From Zea mays (lineage: Eukaryota > Streptophyta > Magnoliopsida > Poales > Poaceae), in NCBI RefSeq assembly GCF_902167145.1, contig NC_050096.1, positions 186,407,825 to 186,471,824 of the forward strand: 64,000 nt of DNA, given 5' to 3'. The notes below the pieces were generated by a model. The model was not told the origin of the DNA and did no database searches. It saw only the letters and a list, made by a program, of their open reading frames with translations. Positions 45,503-55,122 of this stretch are shown here, piece by piece. Each line of letters begins with the position of its first letter. The stretch's first letter is position 1. The position numbers and the translations under genes are program-made.

Positions 45503-46780
45503 TGAAAGGGAAATGTGCCCTTGGGCCATTTCTAAGTATTTTGGTGATTGAGTGCAAACACAAGGGCCTAAATGTGAATTTATGTACATGGATGAACAAG
45601 GTGAAAATCATGTAGTAAAGGTATGTTTCTAAGCCTTAGTACATTGGTTTTAAGTACTAATATATTTGTCTAAGTGTTAGAAACAGAAAGAAGAAGAATA
45701 GAGAAAAGGAGAAGGGACTTGGCTGTGTGCTGCCAAGACCCAGCTCGGTCTGGAGCACCGGACTGTCCGGTGTGCACCGGACAGTGTCCGGTGCGCCAGG
45801 CTGGCGCGACTCGAACTGGCCGCTCTCGGGAAATTGGCCGGCGGCGTACGGCTAAAATTCACCGGACTGTCCGGTGTGCACCGGACTGTCCGGTGAGCCA
45901 ACGGACGGCCAGGGCCAACGGTCGGCCGCGCAATCCGCGCGGGACACGTGGCCGAGCCAACGGTCGGAAGACGGCACCGGACTGTCCGGTGTGCACCGGA
46001 CATGTCCGGTGCGCCAACAGTGCCAGATCTGCCAACGGTCTACAACGGTCGTCTTCGCCGTTTAAGGAAACAAATCGGGCACCGGACAGTGTCCGGTGTG
46101 CACCGGACTGTCCGGTGCCCCCGACGACAGAAGGCAAGGATGGCCTTCCGGATTTGCTCTCAACGGCTCCTAGCTGCCTTGGGGCTATAAAAGGAGCCCC
46201 TAGGCGCATGGAGGATATACACAAGCAACCTTTGAGCATTCTTGATCATCCACACTAAGTCTCTGCGCATTCGTTTGTGTTTCTAAGTGATTCGAGCTCT
46301 GTTCTAAGTGAGAACTCTGAGATAGTCTTGTGAGCTCGATTCTTGGCCGTGTGTGTGCGCTTTTGCTGTGGATTTGTGTGTGTTGCTTCCTCCCTTACTC
46401 TGTGCTTCATTTGTGATCATATACTTGTAAGGGCAAGAGACTCCAATTTGTGGAGATTCCTTGCAAACGGGATAGTGAAAGGAAAACAAAACACCGTGGT
46501 ATTCAAGTGGGTCTTTGGACCGCTTGAGAGGGGTTGATTGCAACCCTCGTCCGTTGGGACGCCACAACGTGGAGTAGGCAAGCGTTGGTCTTGGCCGAAC
46601 CACGGGATAAAACCACTGTGTCACTCTGTGCTTGATTGGATTCTTGTGGTTATTGTGTTTTGACTCCTCTCTAGCCACTTGGCATAAACTGTGCTAACAC
46701 CTAATCAAGTTTTGTGGCTATAAGTTTGAAGTTTTTACAGGATCACCTATTCACCCCCCCCCCCCCTCTAGGTGCTCTCA
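45503..46780 (+). repeat. Element 2, 3' LTR (1278 bp)
   Basis: Near-identical to the 5' LTR; see the element 2 entry for the single substitution and poly-C difference. The palindrome array is at 45755-46120. Confidence 0.93.
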
Positions 46781-46785
46781 ATAGC

Positions 46786-47574
46786 TCATTCATATACCTT
46801 TGATCATGTCTCTTTCATATACTATGACTAATGTGTTTTCAAGTGAATTTCAAACCAAGTCATAGGTGTATTGAAAGGGAATTGGAGTCTTCGGCGAAGA
46901 CAAAGGCTTCCACTCTGTAAGTCATCCTTCGCCGTCGCTCCGAGCACCTCTCTGGCTTTGGTATAATCTTCACTCATATGTTTTATTTGCCAAAGGGGAG
47001 AGATAGTAGTTATAAGAGGGCTCTAATGATTCCGTTTTTGGCGATTTATGCCAAAGGGGGAGAGAGCATGAGCCCAAAGCAAAAGGACCGCACCACCACC
47101 TAATTTTAAAACTAAGGATTTTCAATTGGAAAATTTCAAACTTGTTGTATCCTATTGTGTTCAAAAGGGGGAAAGTAGTATTTTCAAAATCGATATCTTA
47201 AAACCCTCTTGAACACTAAGAGGAGCATTTCATTTAGGGGGAGTTTTGTTTAAGTCAAAGGAAAAGCATTTGAAACAGGGGAAGAAAATTTCAAATCTTG
47301 AAAATGCTTCGCAAAATCTTATTCATTTACCTTTGACTATTTGCAAAAGAACTTTGAAAAGGATTTACAAAAGAATTTGCAAAAACAAAACATGTGGTGC
47401 AAGCGTGGTCCAAAATGTCAAAAAATAAAGAAACAATCCATGCATATCTTATAAGTATTTATATTGGCTCAATTACAAGCAACCTTCGCACTTACATTAT
47501 GCAAACTAGTTCAATTATGCATCTCTATACTTGCTTTGGTTTGTGTTGGCATCAATCACCAAAAAGGGGGAGAT
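46786..47574 (+). other. Element 1 3' non-coding region with repeated polypurine motifs
   Basis: This continues 25849-25862 after removal of element 2. It contains AAAGGGGGAGAG at about 47053, AAAAGGGGGAAAG at about 47164, TTTAGGGGGAGTTT at about 47233 and the terminal AAAAAGGGGGAGAT at 47561-47574 abutting the LTR. No env-like gene is seen. Confidence 0.75.
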
Positions 47575-48866
47575 TGAAAGGGAATTAGGCTTACACCTAT
47601 TTCCTAAATGATTTTGGTGGTTGAATTGCCCAACACAAATAAATTGGACTAACTAGTTTGCTCTAGTGTATAAGTTATACAGGTGTCAAAGGTTCACACT
47701 TAGCCAATAAAAAGACCAAGAATTGGGTTCAACAAAGAGAGCAAGGGATAACCGAAGTGTGCCCTGGTCTGGCGCACCGGACTGTCCGGTGTCCCACCGG
47801 ACAGTGTCCGGTGCACCAGGGGACTTCAAGCCAAACTTCGCACCTTCGGGAATTCTCAGAGACGCTTCACTATAATTCACCGGACTGTCCGGTGTACCAC
47901 CAGACAGTGTCCGGTGCTCTAGAGGAGAGCGGCTCTGAACTCGCCAGCTTCGGATTTCCGCTCCGCTATAATTCACCGGACATGTCCGGTGCACACCGGA
48001 CTGTCCGGTGAGCCAGCGGAGCAACGACTACTTCGCGCCAACAGTCGACTGCAACGCATTAAATGCGCGTCAGCGCGCGCAGAGGAGCAGAGCACGCGCG
48101 GGTGGCACACCGGACAGTCTACAGGACTTGTCCGGTGCACCACCGGACAGCCAGGCGGGCCCACACGTCAGAGCTCCAACGGCCGGAACCCAACGGTCTG
48201 GTGACATGGCTGGCGCACCGGACAGTGTCCGGTGGCGCACCGGACTGTCCGGTGCGCCATGCGACAGCAGCCTCCACCAAACGGCTAGTTTGGTGGTTGA
48301 GGTTATAAATACCCCCAACGACCCCACATTCACGTCATCCAAGTTTTCCACCTTTCAACCACTTGCAAGAGCTAGGCATTCAATACAAGACACACCCAAG
48401 TGATCAAATCCTCTCCCAATTCCACAAAAGCTTTAGTGTTAAGTGAGAGTGATTTGTTGTGTACTTTTGAGCTCTTGCGCTTGGATTGCTTTCTTTCTCA
48501 TTCTTTCTTGAGATCAAACTCACTTGTAATTGACGCAAGAGACACCAATCGTGTGGTGATCCTTGTGGGAACTTTGTGTTCCAAGTGATTGAGAAGAAAA
48601 GCTCACTCGGTCCGAGGGACCGTTTGAGAGAGGGAAAGGGTTGAAAGAGACCCGGTCTTTGTGACCACCTCAACGGGGAGTAGGTTTGCAAGAACCGAAC
48701 CTCGGTAAAACAAATCCGTGTGTCACACTCTTTATTCGCTTGCGATTTGTTTTACGCCCTCTCTCTCGGACTCGTTTCTATTTCTAACGCTAACCCGGCT
48801 TGTAGTTGTGATTAATTTTGTAAATTTCAGTTTCGCCCTATTCACCCCCCCTCTAGGCGACTTTCA
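47575..48866 (+). repeat. Element 1, 3' LTR (1292 bp)
   Basis: TGAAAGGGAATTAGGC ... GGCGACTTTCA. Compared with the 5' LTR it lacks the 22-bp palindrome unit, has an extra CACACCGGACTGTCCGGTG unit near 47990, and differs at about 27 positions by eye, mostly transitions. Confidence 0.92.
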
Positions 48867-48871
48867 AAATG

Positions 48872-49887
48872 CCCAGGTCTTCGTCGTGTCCTTCTCCGGC
48901 AACGAACAAGTATGCCTGCCCCTTCCATTCCATTCCTTCTCTATGAAACCTTGGAAGTGGGGGAGGCGATGGATGGGGGTCCCTGATTTGCTGCCCATGG
49001 TACCCGTTCGATGGCTCAACATCGCCTGTCAACATGGCATTTCCCTTACCACGGTGTCGACTCGGTATGCTTCTACCAATTTTATGTACCTGTCACCATC
49101 CTTCTGTCATTGTAAAAATTATTGTGTTGTTCCTCTGTTGTTTTGGGTGTTAGTTTTTTATTATGCTAAGGATTGAACATAATTTGGGTATGTTAATACT
49201 TTATTTATTGTCTGCACATGGTTTGTGTTCTTATGATGATGGCTCATTGATCCTAAAAAATATGTGTTAGGATTTGGAGATCCATGCGGGCACTACCACA
49301 GGGTGCTCGTCCATTGTGTTCTTGGCTCTTGGATGCATTAAGTCGTTTCTGAGACCACATTGGCGCAATGAACTCCATGGTGTTTAAGGTTGCTGAATTG
49401 GATGGAGCAACAATGATTTGTCACGCTAACAGTAAAAAGAAAGGTTATTTGTTGGTTTTAAACATTAGTAATTGATACGAAGTACCATAATTTGTATGAA
49501 GTGTATCCAGTTTTTATTGATGCTTGACTTTAGCAACCACTCCATATTTTGATCTATCTTTTTTATAAGTTTTAGTTCATGTGACTTATTTTAAAAACTT
49601 GAGCTCACAAACTTCCTCTTATTTGGTATCTATATGGTGGAATTATGTCATACTATAATCTCTGTTCGTCCAGTCAGTCGTTGTGAACTCTCTTCTAATC
49701 GCTCCCTTCATTGGTCGTGTTGTACCAAGACATATTGAATGTAGTAAACAACAACATCGGTTAGTCAAATATAAAAAAATAGTATATAGAGAGCGGAGAC
49801 AATCAATAAAAAATCTTGAGATCTTTTTGATGGATAATTTACGTGGGTATTATTGTGAGCCGTCGTAACGCACGGGCAAACGACTAG
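48872..49887 (+). other. Helitron right part: cargo remainder and 3' end
   Basis: Starts directly after the duplicated AAATG, in GC-rich sequence to about 49080 that would continue 17312. Then AT-rich sequence leads to the Helitron terminus with a small hairpin (CCGT...ACGG at 49860-49875) 9 nt before CTAG. No intact gene recognised. Confidence 0.5.
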
Positions 49888-50188
49888 TACATGTTAAAAC
49901 AACAGTATAATGCTTATGCAGTGTGATGGCACATAACCATATTTGATACTTATAAAAAATAAATATATATTGTTATATTAAAAATCTAATGTGAGCACCT
50001 GATGCTACCACGACTTCACCCGCCCCACCACACCGTGCAAAAAGTAGTGCAGAGCAAGCACTCGAACCCACAACCCCTGCTTAGAAATTTGGGTTAACCA
50101 CTAGACCACACTTACATTAGTGTTTATAAATAAACAATAATCATATTTAAATAAATATATCAGTATATATTTATATGATATATAACAA

Positions 50189-50216
50189 TCGTAGCAAAGC
50201 ACAGACAACTGGCTAG
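50189..50216 (+). mobile_element. Second Helitron-like 3' terminus
   Basis: TCGTAGCAAAGCAC then AGACAACTGG and CTAG, followed by T. One mismatch to the maize consensus I recall. The matching 5' end was not found; the region 49890-50188 is AT-rich with no gene. Confidence 0.55.
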
Positions 50217-50388
50217 TATCTATATAATTCTGTGTTGTTCTCATCCTATATACAGGACTGTGATCACTCATGGTAAAGGTTGCATTAGAGTCGCTTATTC
50301 TGCCTAATTTAAAAAGAACTCAAACTCTAGGTATTGTAGTTTATGATGGTTTATGTTCTACAAAGAAATTATATATCATATATAGAAG

Positions 50389-50416
50389 CCGTAGTAACAT
50401 ACGGGCAACTAATTAG
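50389..50416 (+). mobile_element. Third, degenerate Helitron-like 3' terminus
   Basis: CCGTAGTAACATACGGGCAAC then TAATTAG and T. It departs from the consensus at three positions (GC to AT in GCACG; CTAG to TTAG). Probably an older Helitron remnant. Confidence 0.4.
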
Positions 50417-51081
50417 TGAATTATATAAATACTTATTGACACGCTTATGGATTACTATAATCTAGGCATATAGATTACATAACCTGTCTAATAATCTATG
50501 TTGTCTAGATTATATAATCGATAGAGTAAATAAACAGGGTCTTACAATAACACCCCAACCCAACATTTCCACGTCTCAGGTTTTTTTATGAGAACTCTAG
50601 ACATAAAAGAGATTAGAGAACAACATCACTTTGACACCTGCTACTCAGAGTCAGAGAAACGGGATTTCACAATGGACGGCTGGACCTATCGTCTCGTGGA
50701 ACGTGGGAAGAAGACGGAGGCAGCAACCAAATCCACTTCCCGCAATGACTGGCTCACTGCTGGCTGCTGGGTGCTGTCCCCCCTGTCTGTTTCGCTTTCG
50801 CCACGTGACCCCGAGGCCCGAGCCCGAAGCGGCGGCGCGCCGGGCGTCTTGACGTCCCCAATGACGCCGCGCGTCGTGGACGGACCTCCGCAGCTTCCCT
50901 CTCGTCCGTTCCGCAGTCCGCACGGGGAGGGGAGCTACAGCGACCTACCGCCGAGGCGGGCCCCAACCGCACCACGCCTACTTCAAACCCTCTCCCACCC
51001 CACCTCCTGCCGTTCTCGGAGGGGATCAAGTTCGCTTCTGCCAGTCTGCCTGCGTGCTCTGCTGGACAGCTGGAGAGCTAG
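50417..51081 (+). promoter_or_regulatory. 5' flank of the nitronate monooxygenase-like gene
   Basis: AT-rich to about 50560, with a TAAATAAACAGGGTCTTA motif (50527-50544) that looks like a Harbinger-type MITE end; no partner was found. From about 50750 the sequence becomes GC-rich, as a promoter/5' UTR. No TATA box stands out. The start ATG at 51082 follows an in-frame TAG at 51079. Confidence 0.4.
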
Positions 51082-52947
51082 ATGGCGATGCCGTCCGGGT
51101 GGAGGGGTATCCTGGGCTTCCACTACGGCATCGTGCAGGCGCCGTTGGGCCCCGACATCTCCGGCCCCGAGCTCGTCGCCGCCGTAGCGAACGCCGGCGC
51201 CATCGGCCTCCTCCGCCTCCCCGACTGGGTGAGTAGCCACCGTCTCCGTGCTCTTTAATAACCCCTTAATTTGTTGGTTACCGCTACTAGCTTTGCTTCC
51301 CGTACTGTCCTATCCCCGCTGATGAGCTGATCAACCGCTTCGTTGGTTGTTCCTGACCGCAGCCGGCGCCGGATCACGTCAGAGAACTGATCCGGAAGAC
51401 CAGGAGCCTCACGTCCAAGCCGTTCGGGGCGGCCATCGTGCTGGCCTTCCCGCACGAGGAGAATCTCAGGGTCGTCCTGGAGGAGAAGCTCGCCGTGCTG
51501 CAGGTCTACTGGGGGGACTTCCCCAACCACCGGGTCCAAGAGGCGCATCGCGCCGGGGTTAAGGTCTTGCATCAGGTGCGCGCCATTGCTAGTTAGCTGC
51601 GCCAATTATTATTGTTTAGTACCCAATCCATGTACTGCAGTACTGGTAGTATCTGTTAGTAACGATTTCATCACTTGGGGAAAGAAATATGTCCGTACTA
51701 CATCCAAGTTTCAACTCCATTTTATGTAAACCATTGGCATTGTTGTGATTGATGGTTTCGGTTGATATCTGAACAGGTCGGCAGCCTTGAGGAGGCAGCT
51801 AAAGCTAAAGAAGCCGGTGTAGATGGGATCATTGTTCAGGGACGTGAGGCAGGGGGTCATGTAATTGGTCAGGTAATTCCCAGCTGGTTTCTGGTTTTGA
51901 CACTGATGGGCAATTGTTCACCACCCATCCATCAGCTTATGCAGTCATCTGTGCATATGGAATCTTAACCATCCTGTGGAATGCAGAGCAGCATTTTGCT
52001 GCCACTATATATGCAGATTCCAGTATATATTAAATGCTATATATATTTTAATTGTCTTTTTTTATGAATGTTCTCTCAATCAGTTTCTATTTGGAAAAAA
52101 AAAACCCAGGAAGGACTGTTTCCACTGTTGCCACGAGTAGTAGATCTTGTTTCAGACTCGAGCATTCCAGTTATTGCCGCTGGCGGAATTGTAGATGGAC
52201 GTGGCTATGTTGCCGCATTGGCACTCGGTGCCCAAGGTGTTTGTTTAGGAACTAGGTATTATCTCGGTCTCTTGATTCACTATGTACAGGGAGGTTACAT
52301 AATCATCTTAATTTCTTATATATGCTTACATTACAACGACTTTCAGGTTTGTTGCTACCGAGGAAAGCTTTGCACATCCTATTTATAAGCAAAAGCTAAT
52401 CGAGATGAGTCACACAGACTACACAAATATATTCGGACGTGCTAGATGGCCTGATGCTCCACAGCGGGTCCTGGAAACACCCTTCTATGATGAGTGGAAG
52501 AATAATTTCCCAGACCAGGAAACAGAGGAAGATCAACCCATCATAGGCCACTCTATCATCCATGGTGTGGTATGTATTTGGATATCTAATTTAGCAGCTG
52601 CATCCATTTTTCGTGTCTTAATTTTCTGTTCGCTTGCTCTGGAGAGCTGCACAAATTATTCCATTTATTTTAAGGAATTTAGCAGCTGCTTATACTCTGT
52701 ACCTGTGCATCTGAATCTAAGAAATATACAACTGACCAACAATTCCTGACCCCAGCACAAGGATATTCGTCGGTTTGCCGGTACTGTTCCAAACGCGACG
52801 GCAACAGGAGATATCGACATCATGGCCATGTATTCGGGTCAGGGTGTTGGGCTAATCACGGAGATCATACCAGCTGCTCAAGTTGTCAAAAGTCTGGTCG
52901 CTGAAGCGAAGGAAGTCATCAGAGAAAAGCTTTCTGGTTACCAATAG
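51082..52947 (+). CDS. Nitronate monooxygenase-like flavoprotein (2-nitropropane dioxygenase family), 338 aa, 6 exons
   Basis: Exons by GT-AG rules: 51082-51228, 51363-51575, 51777-51872, 52110-52255, 52347-52569, 52756-52947; all joins keep frame. Family members are FMN enzymes with a TIM-barrel that oxidise alkyl nitronates. Visible landmarks: N-terminal [20 protein letters not shown] (residues about 16-35), the GREAGGH motif with the presumed catalytic His at 148, the phosphate-binding [13 protein letters not shown] (172-184) and [11 protein letters not shown] (192-202), then a C-terminal GQGVGLI segment typical of the family. No signal peptide is apparent, so it is probably cytosolic. Length is normal for plant members. 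No lesion seen. The ATG at 51082 gives a start just before the first barrel strand. Exact plant substrate is not known to me. Confidence 0.9.
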
Positions 52948-53404
52948 AATCCTTCCTGAACTGCAAACTAGAAGTATCTGTGTGTGAGTAGTCACCAATC
53001 AGAATAATCGGAAGCACCAAGGTTTAGGTTTGATTCTTGTGCTATTTTTAAGTACAATAAAGTAAAAAATGATGAAAATAAACGAGACTAACAAAGGTAT
53101 TCTGTCAGACATTTGTGTGCGTGTGTGTGAAAATGTTTCATAATCCATTTGTGATCTTGGCCATACATAAATTTTGTTATTTTAATTTAGCTGTTTCACT
53201 ACTACATTGCAACCATCAGTATCATGCAGACTTCAATATATGTCACGATTTGCATGGTCTCATCATTGAATAGCACGCCTCACACCTGCCGGTAGAAGTT
53301 TCCTAGTACACCGTCAGTCATCAGACATGCACTACCATACGCGCTTGCTTAAAAAGGGCAAGTGTGTGTTTGCGAAGAGAATTAAAGGCAGGCTGGCGCA
53401 AAAG
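52948..53404. other. 3' flank of the monooxygenase gene
   Basis: Probable 3' UTR with AATAAAGTAAAAAATG near 53055 as a possible poly-A signal, then AT-rich sequence. No other feature recognised. Confidence 0.4.
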
Positions 53405-54010
53405 CTACCCCGACGATGACGAGTGGTCATTACTGTCGGTTCTCCTCTGCGTCACCTCCGGCGTCGAGATGACGCCACAGTCCTTGATATAGTAGTCGTC
53501 GAACGCGCGCGGCGCGCGACATGACGAGCATCGATGACTCTTGACTGGGCTGCCAGACGATGTGCACCCGGACTCATCAGCGAGGTAGTACACCTGGTCG
53601 TTGCACCACCGAATGCGCTACTCCTCTACATACATCTTGTTCGAGGACACTCACACAACGTCAGCAACGGTCGTCGTCCCAGCGCACATGAATTCATGAC
53701 CGATCAATAGCGACTTATGTGGCAGGTTAGGCTTCGGGTGGATGATGAACTGGACGGCTTGATGGCGTCGTCGTCGGATGCGGTGCCCAGAACAACCCGA
53801 GAGTCACCGGCGTTGGCGACGACCATGAGGTCCCCCTACTTGACGATGGACAACGTGGTGCAGCCGCTCTGGACCGCGTCCAAGTGGCGGCTGCGCTGGA
53901 GCTTGTCGTACACAGTGACACATGTGGCCCACGTAGGACGGCTTCCAGACGTCAAACTGGGAGCCGCCAAGCTTCTTCTCGTCGTCGATGAGCGATGCCA
54001 ACACGAGCGC
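53405..54010 (-). pseudogene. Protein phosphatase 2C pseudogene fragment
   Basis: On the minus strand, broken frames read as the middle of a plant PP2C (Ser/Thr phosphatase, metal-dependent). From 54000 downward: LIDDEKKLGG..FDVW, then SGCTTLSIVK, a stop (CAG to TAG at about 53840), then GDLMVVANAGDSRVVLGTAS, FIIHPKPNLPHK. Near 53600-53420: YYLADE, and AFDDYYIKDCGVISTPEVTQ (intact genes have AFGDY.IKD.GVIS.PEV). VANAGDSR and the D of AFGDY are hallmark metal/phosphate-site segments; here G is changed to D. Several frameshifts separate the pieces and both termini are missing. A dead gene copy or captured fragment. Confidence 0.8.
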
Positions 54011-54283
54011 CTCTTACTATCGGTGTTTGTTCAGGTTTTCCAAGTAAGAAACATGGATTCATCCTTGGCGTTGGTTTATAAAAATAACTCATAAGTTAGA
54101 TCCATGAAAAAAATATTACGGGGGAATAAATGCCACACATGCAAAAAATATTACGGGGAATTTAAGTGGAAAACATTATTCAAATAAAAGAAACTGCATG
54201 CAAGACTCTTCTTTAAATACTACTCCTTCCATCCAAAAATATAATTCATGAATCTCGGACATACTTATCTACTAATAGGCATT
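54011..54283. other. AT-rich spacer with a Stowaway-like end
   Basis: TACTACTCCTTCCATCCAAAAATATAATTC at 54221-54250 resembles a Stowaway MITE end (CTCCCTCCGT type), but no partner is visible; it appears cut off by the LTR at 54284. AAAAAATATTACGGGG occurs twice (about 54107 and 54146). Confidence 0.45.
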
Positions 54284-54756
54284 TGTTGGCACTTTGCTCT
54301 CAGTCGCAAGGAGGCCAACAAGGGTGAACAGTGATGACAACAGGGTTACGTGCTAGAAGGCAATAGCTCTGTTAATCTGGCCTCCCACGGGCACTGTGCG
54401 GGGGTATTTATAGGTACCTGAGCGTCCAGCGCCTTGTGCTAAGGACGCATGTGCCCTCAGCTACCTAGGTTATCCCCAGAATATTCCCATAAAGCGGGGT
54501 TACAGACTGTAATTACAGAGATGCCTTTACAAATTAGGCCCGTAACGCGCGGCGGCCACGCAGGGCCCGTTACGATGGGCCGGATCGCACGTGGGCCTCT
54601 GAGCTGGACGAGGGCGCACTTTGGGATGACGTCGTCGCCGGTCTTCGTTTGGTGCCGATCAAGCGAAGGGTGTCCCTGCCTGTTTTGTCTCTGTCAGACC
54701 AGCGGCTGCAGCGAAGGCTTCGAGCGAAGGGTGGCGTCTTTGCCTTTGCCCCAACA
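54284..54756 (-). repeat. 3' LTR of the Tat-lineage element (473 bp)
   Basis: On the plus strand it reads TGTTGGCACTTTGC ... TTTGCCCCAACA, with terminal TGTTGG/CCAACA. On the minus strand a purine-rich tract (GGAGGGCAAA, 54757-54766) abuts the LTR start, as expected of a polypurine tract. Boundaries are inferred from these signals; the second LTR is not in the window to confirm them. Confidence 0.72.
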
Positions 54757-54884
54757 TTTGCCCTCCGAGGGACCAGTTTGACAAAGTCACCTGGTGCCGA
54801 AGACGTCGCTAGATGGCGGAGACGCTGCCCTCGCTCGAAGTGGTTCCGCGGGGGTTTTTGATGTGACCGTTGATTGACGGCGTA

Positions 54885-54952
54885 CTGTTGGATTGCGGGT
54901 TTCCCGAAGCGCCGCGCCCTGTTGGATTGCGGGTTTCCCGAAGAGCCGCGCC
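54885..54952 (+). repeat. 34-bp direct duplication upstream of the antisense gene
   Basis: CTGTTGGATTGCGGGTTTCC and the next 14 bases occur twice in tandem (54885 and 54919), just before the TATA box, with one or two differences. Confidence 0.85.
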
Positions 54953-54957
54953 CTGCC

Positions 54958-54964
54958 TATAAAA
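54958..54964 (+). promoter_or_regulatory. TATA box of the antisense gene
   Basis: CCTATAAAAGGGGG, about 160 bp before the ATG at 55123. Orientation is plus, opposite to pol. It would give the antisense gene its own promoter between the 3' LTR and its coding region. Confidence 0.6.
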
Positions 54965-55122
54965 GGGGGCGGGGGTCGGCGCTTTTTGAACTTCACTTTC
55001 CGCGCTCCGTGAAAACCCTAGCCGCCCGCCGTCTTGCTGCTCGTCTGCCCGCCGTGCTCTTGTTCGCCGGAGATCTGGCTCGAGTGAAGCAGACCGCCCG
55101 CCGCCGCCGACGGTACGCAACG

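Larger units (their letters stand above)
25863..46780 (+). mobile_element. Element 2: Ji-like Sirevirus (Ty1/copia), young
   Basis: A complete element flanked by ATAGC (25858-25862 and 46781-46785), inserted just after the pol stop of element 1. About 9.0 kb once element 3 is removed. LTRs 25863-27138 and 45503-46780 differ by one substitution that I can find (T at 26083, C at 45723) and by poly-C length (11 against 13). That is very recent, of the order of tens of thousands of years at 1.3e-8 per site per year. Pol is open; gag is interrupted by element 3. Confidence 0.92.
17318..48866 (+). mobile_element. Element 1: Opie-like Sirevirus (Ty1/copia), inactive
   Basis: A complete copia element with both LTRs, flanked by AAATG (17313-17317 and 48867-48871). 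After removing nested insertions it is about 9.3 kb. Order: 5' LTR 17318-18618, primer site 18621, gag, pol, long 3' non-coding stretch, polypurine tract 47561-47574, 3' LTR 47575-48866. The Sirevirus assignment rests on gag length, pol order, repeated polypurine-like motifs before the 3' LTR and palindrome-rich LTRs. Gag is split by a solo LTR and pol has three stops. By eye the LTRs differ at about 27 of 1290 sites; at 1.3e-8 substitutions per site per year that suggests roughly 0.8 million years. Confidence 0.9.
16257..49887 (+). mobile_element. Candidate Helitron (2.1 kb), split by the LTR-element tower
   Basis: The 3' end at 49860-49887 fits the maize Helitron consensus as I recall it (YCGTNRYAAHGCACGKRYAHNNNNCTAG) at every position. 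It ends CTAG before a host T. The proposed 5' end is TCTACTCTACTATATTAAAAC at 16257, preceded by a host A, giving the A/T insertion site Helitrons use. The 5' match to the consensus is weaker. Element 1 and its extra AAATG copy account for 31,554 bp, leaving about 2,077 bp of Helitron. No Rep/helicase gene is present, so it would be non-autonomous. GC-rich sequence on both sides of the tower (16750-17312 and 48872-49080) looks like captured gene sequence but I do not recognise it. Confidence 0.6.

Noticed and set aside
54874..55122. Upstream extension of the antisense gene start
   Set aside because: The open frame extends upstream of the TATA box, so this part is promoter/leader; the ATG at 55123 is the first credible start.
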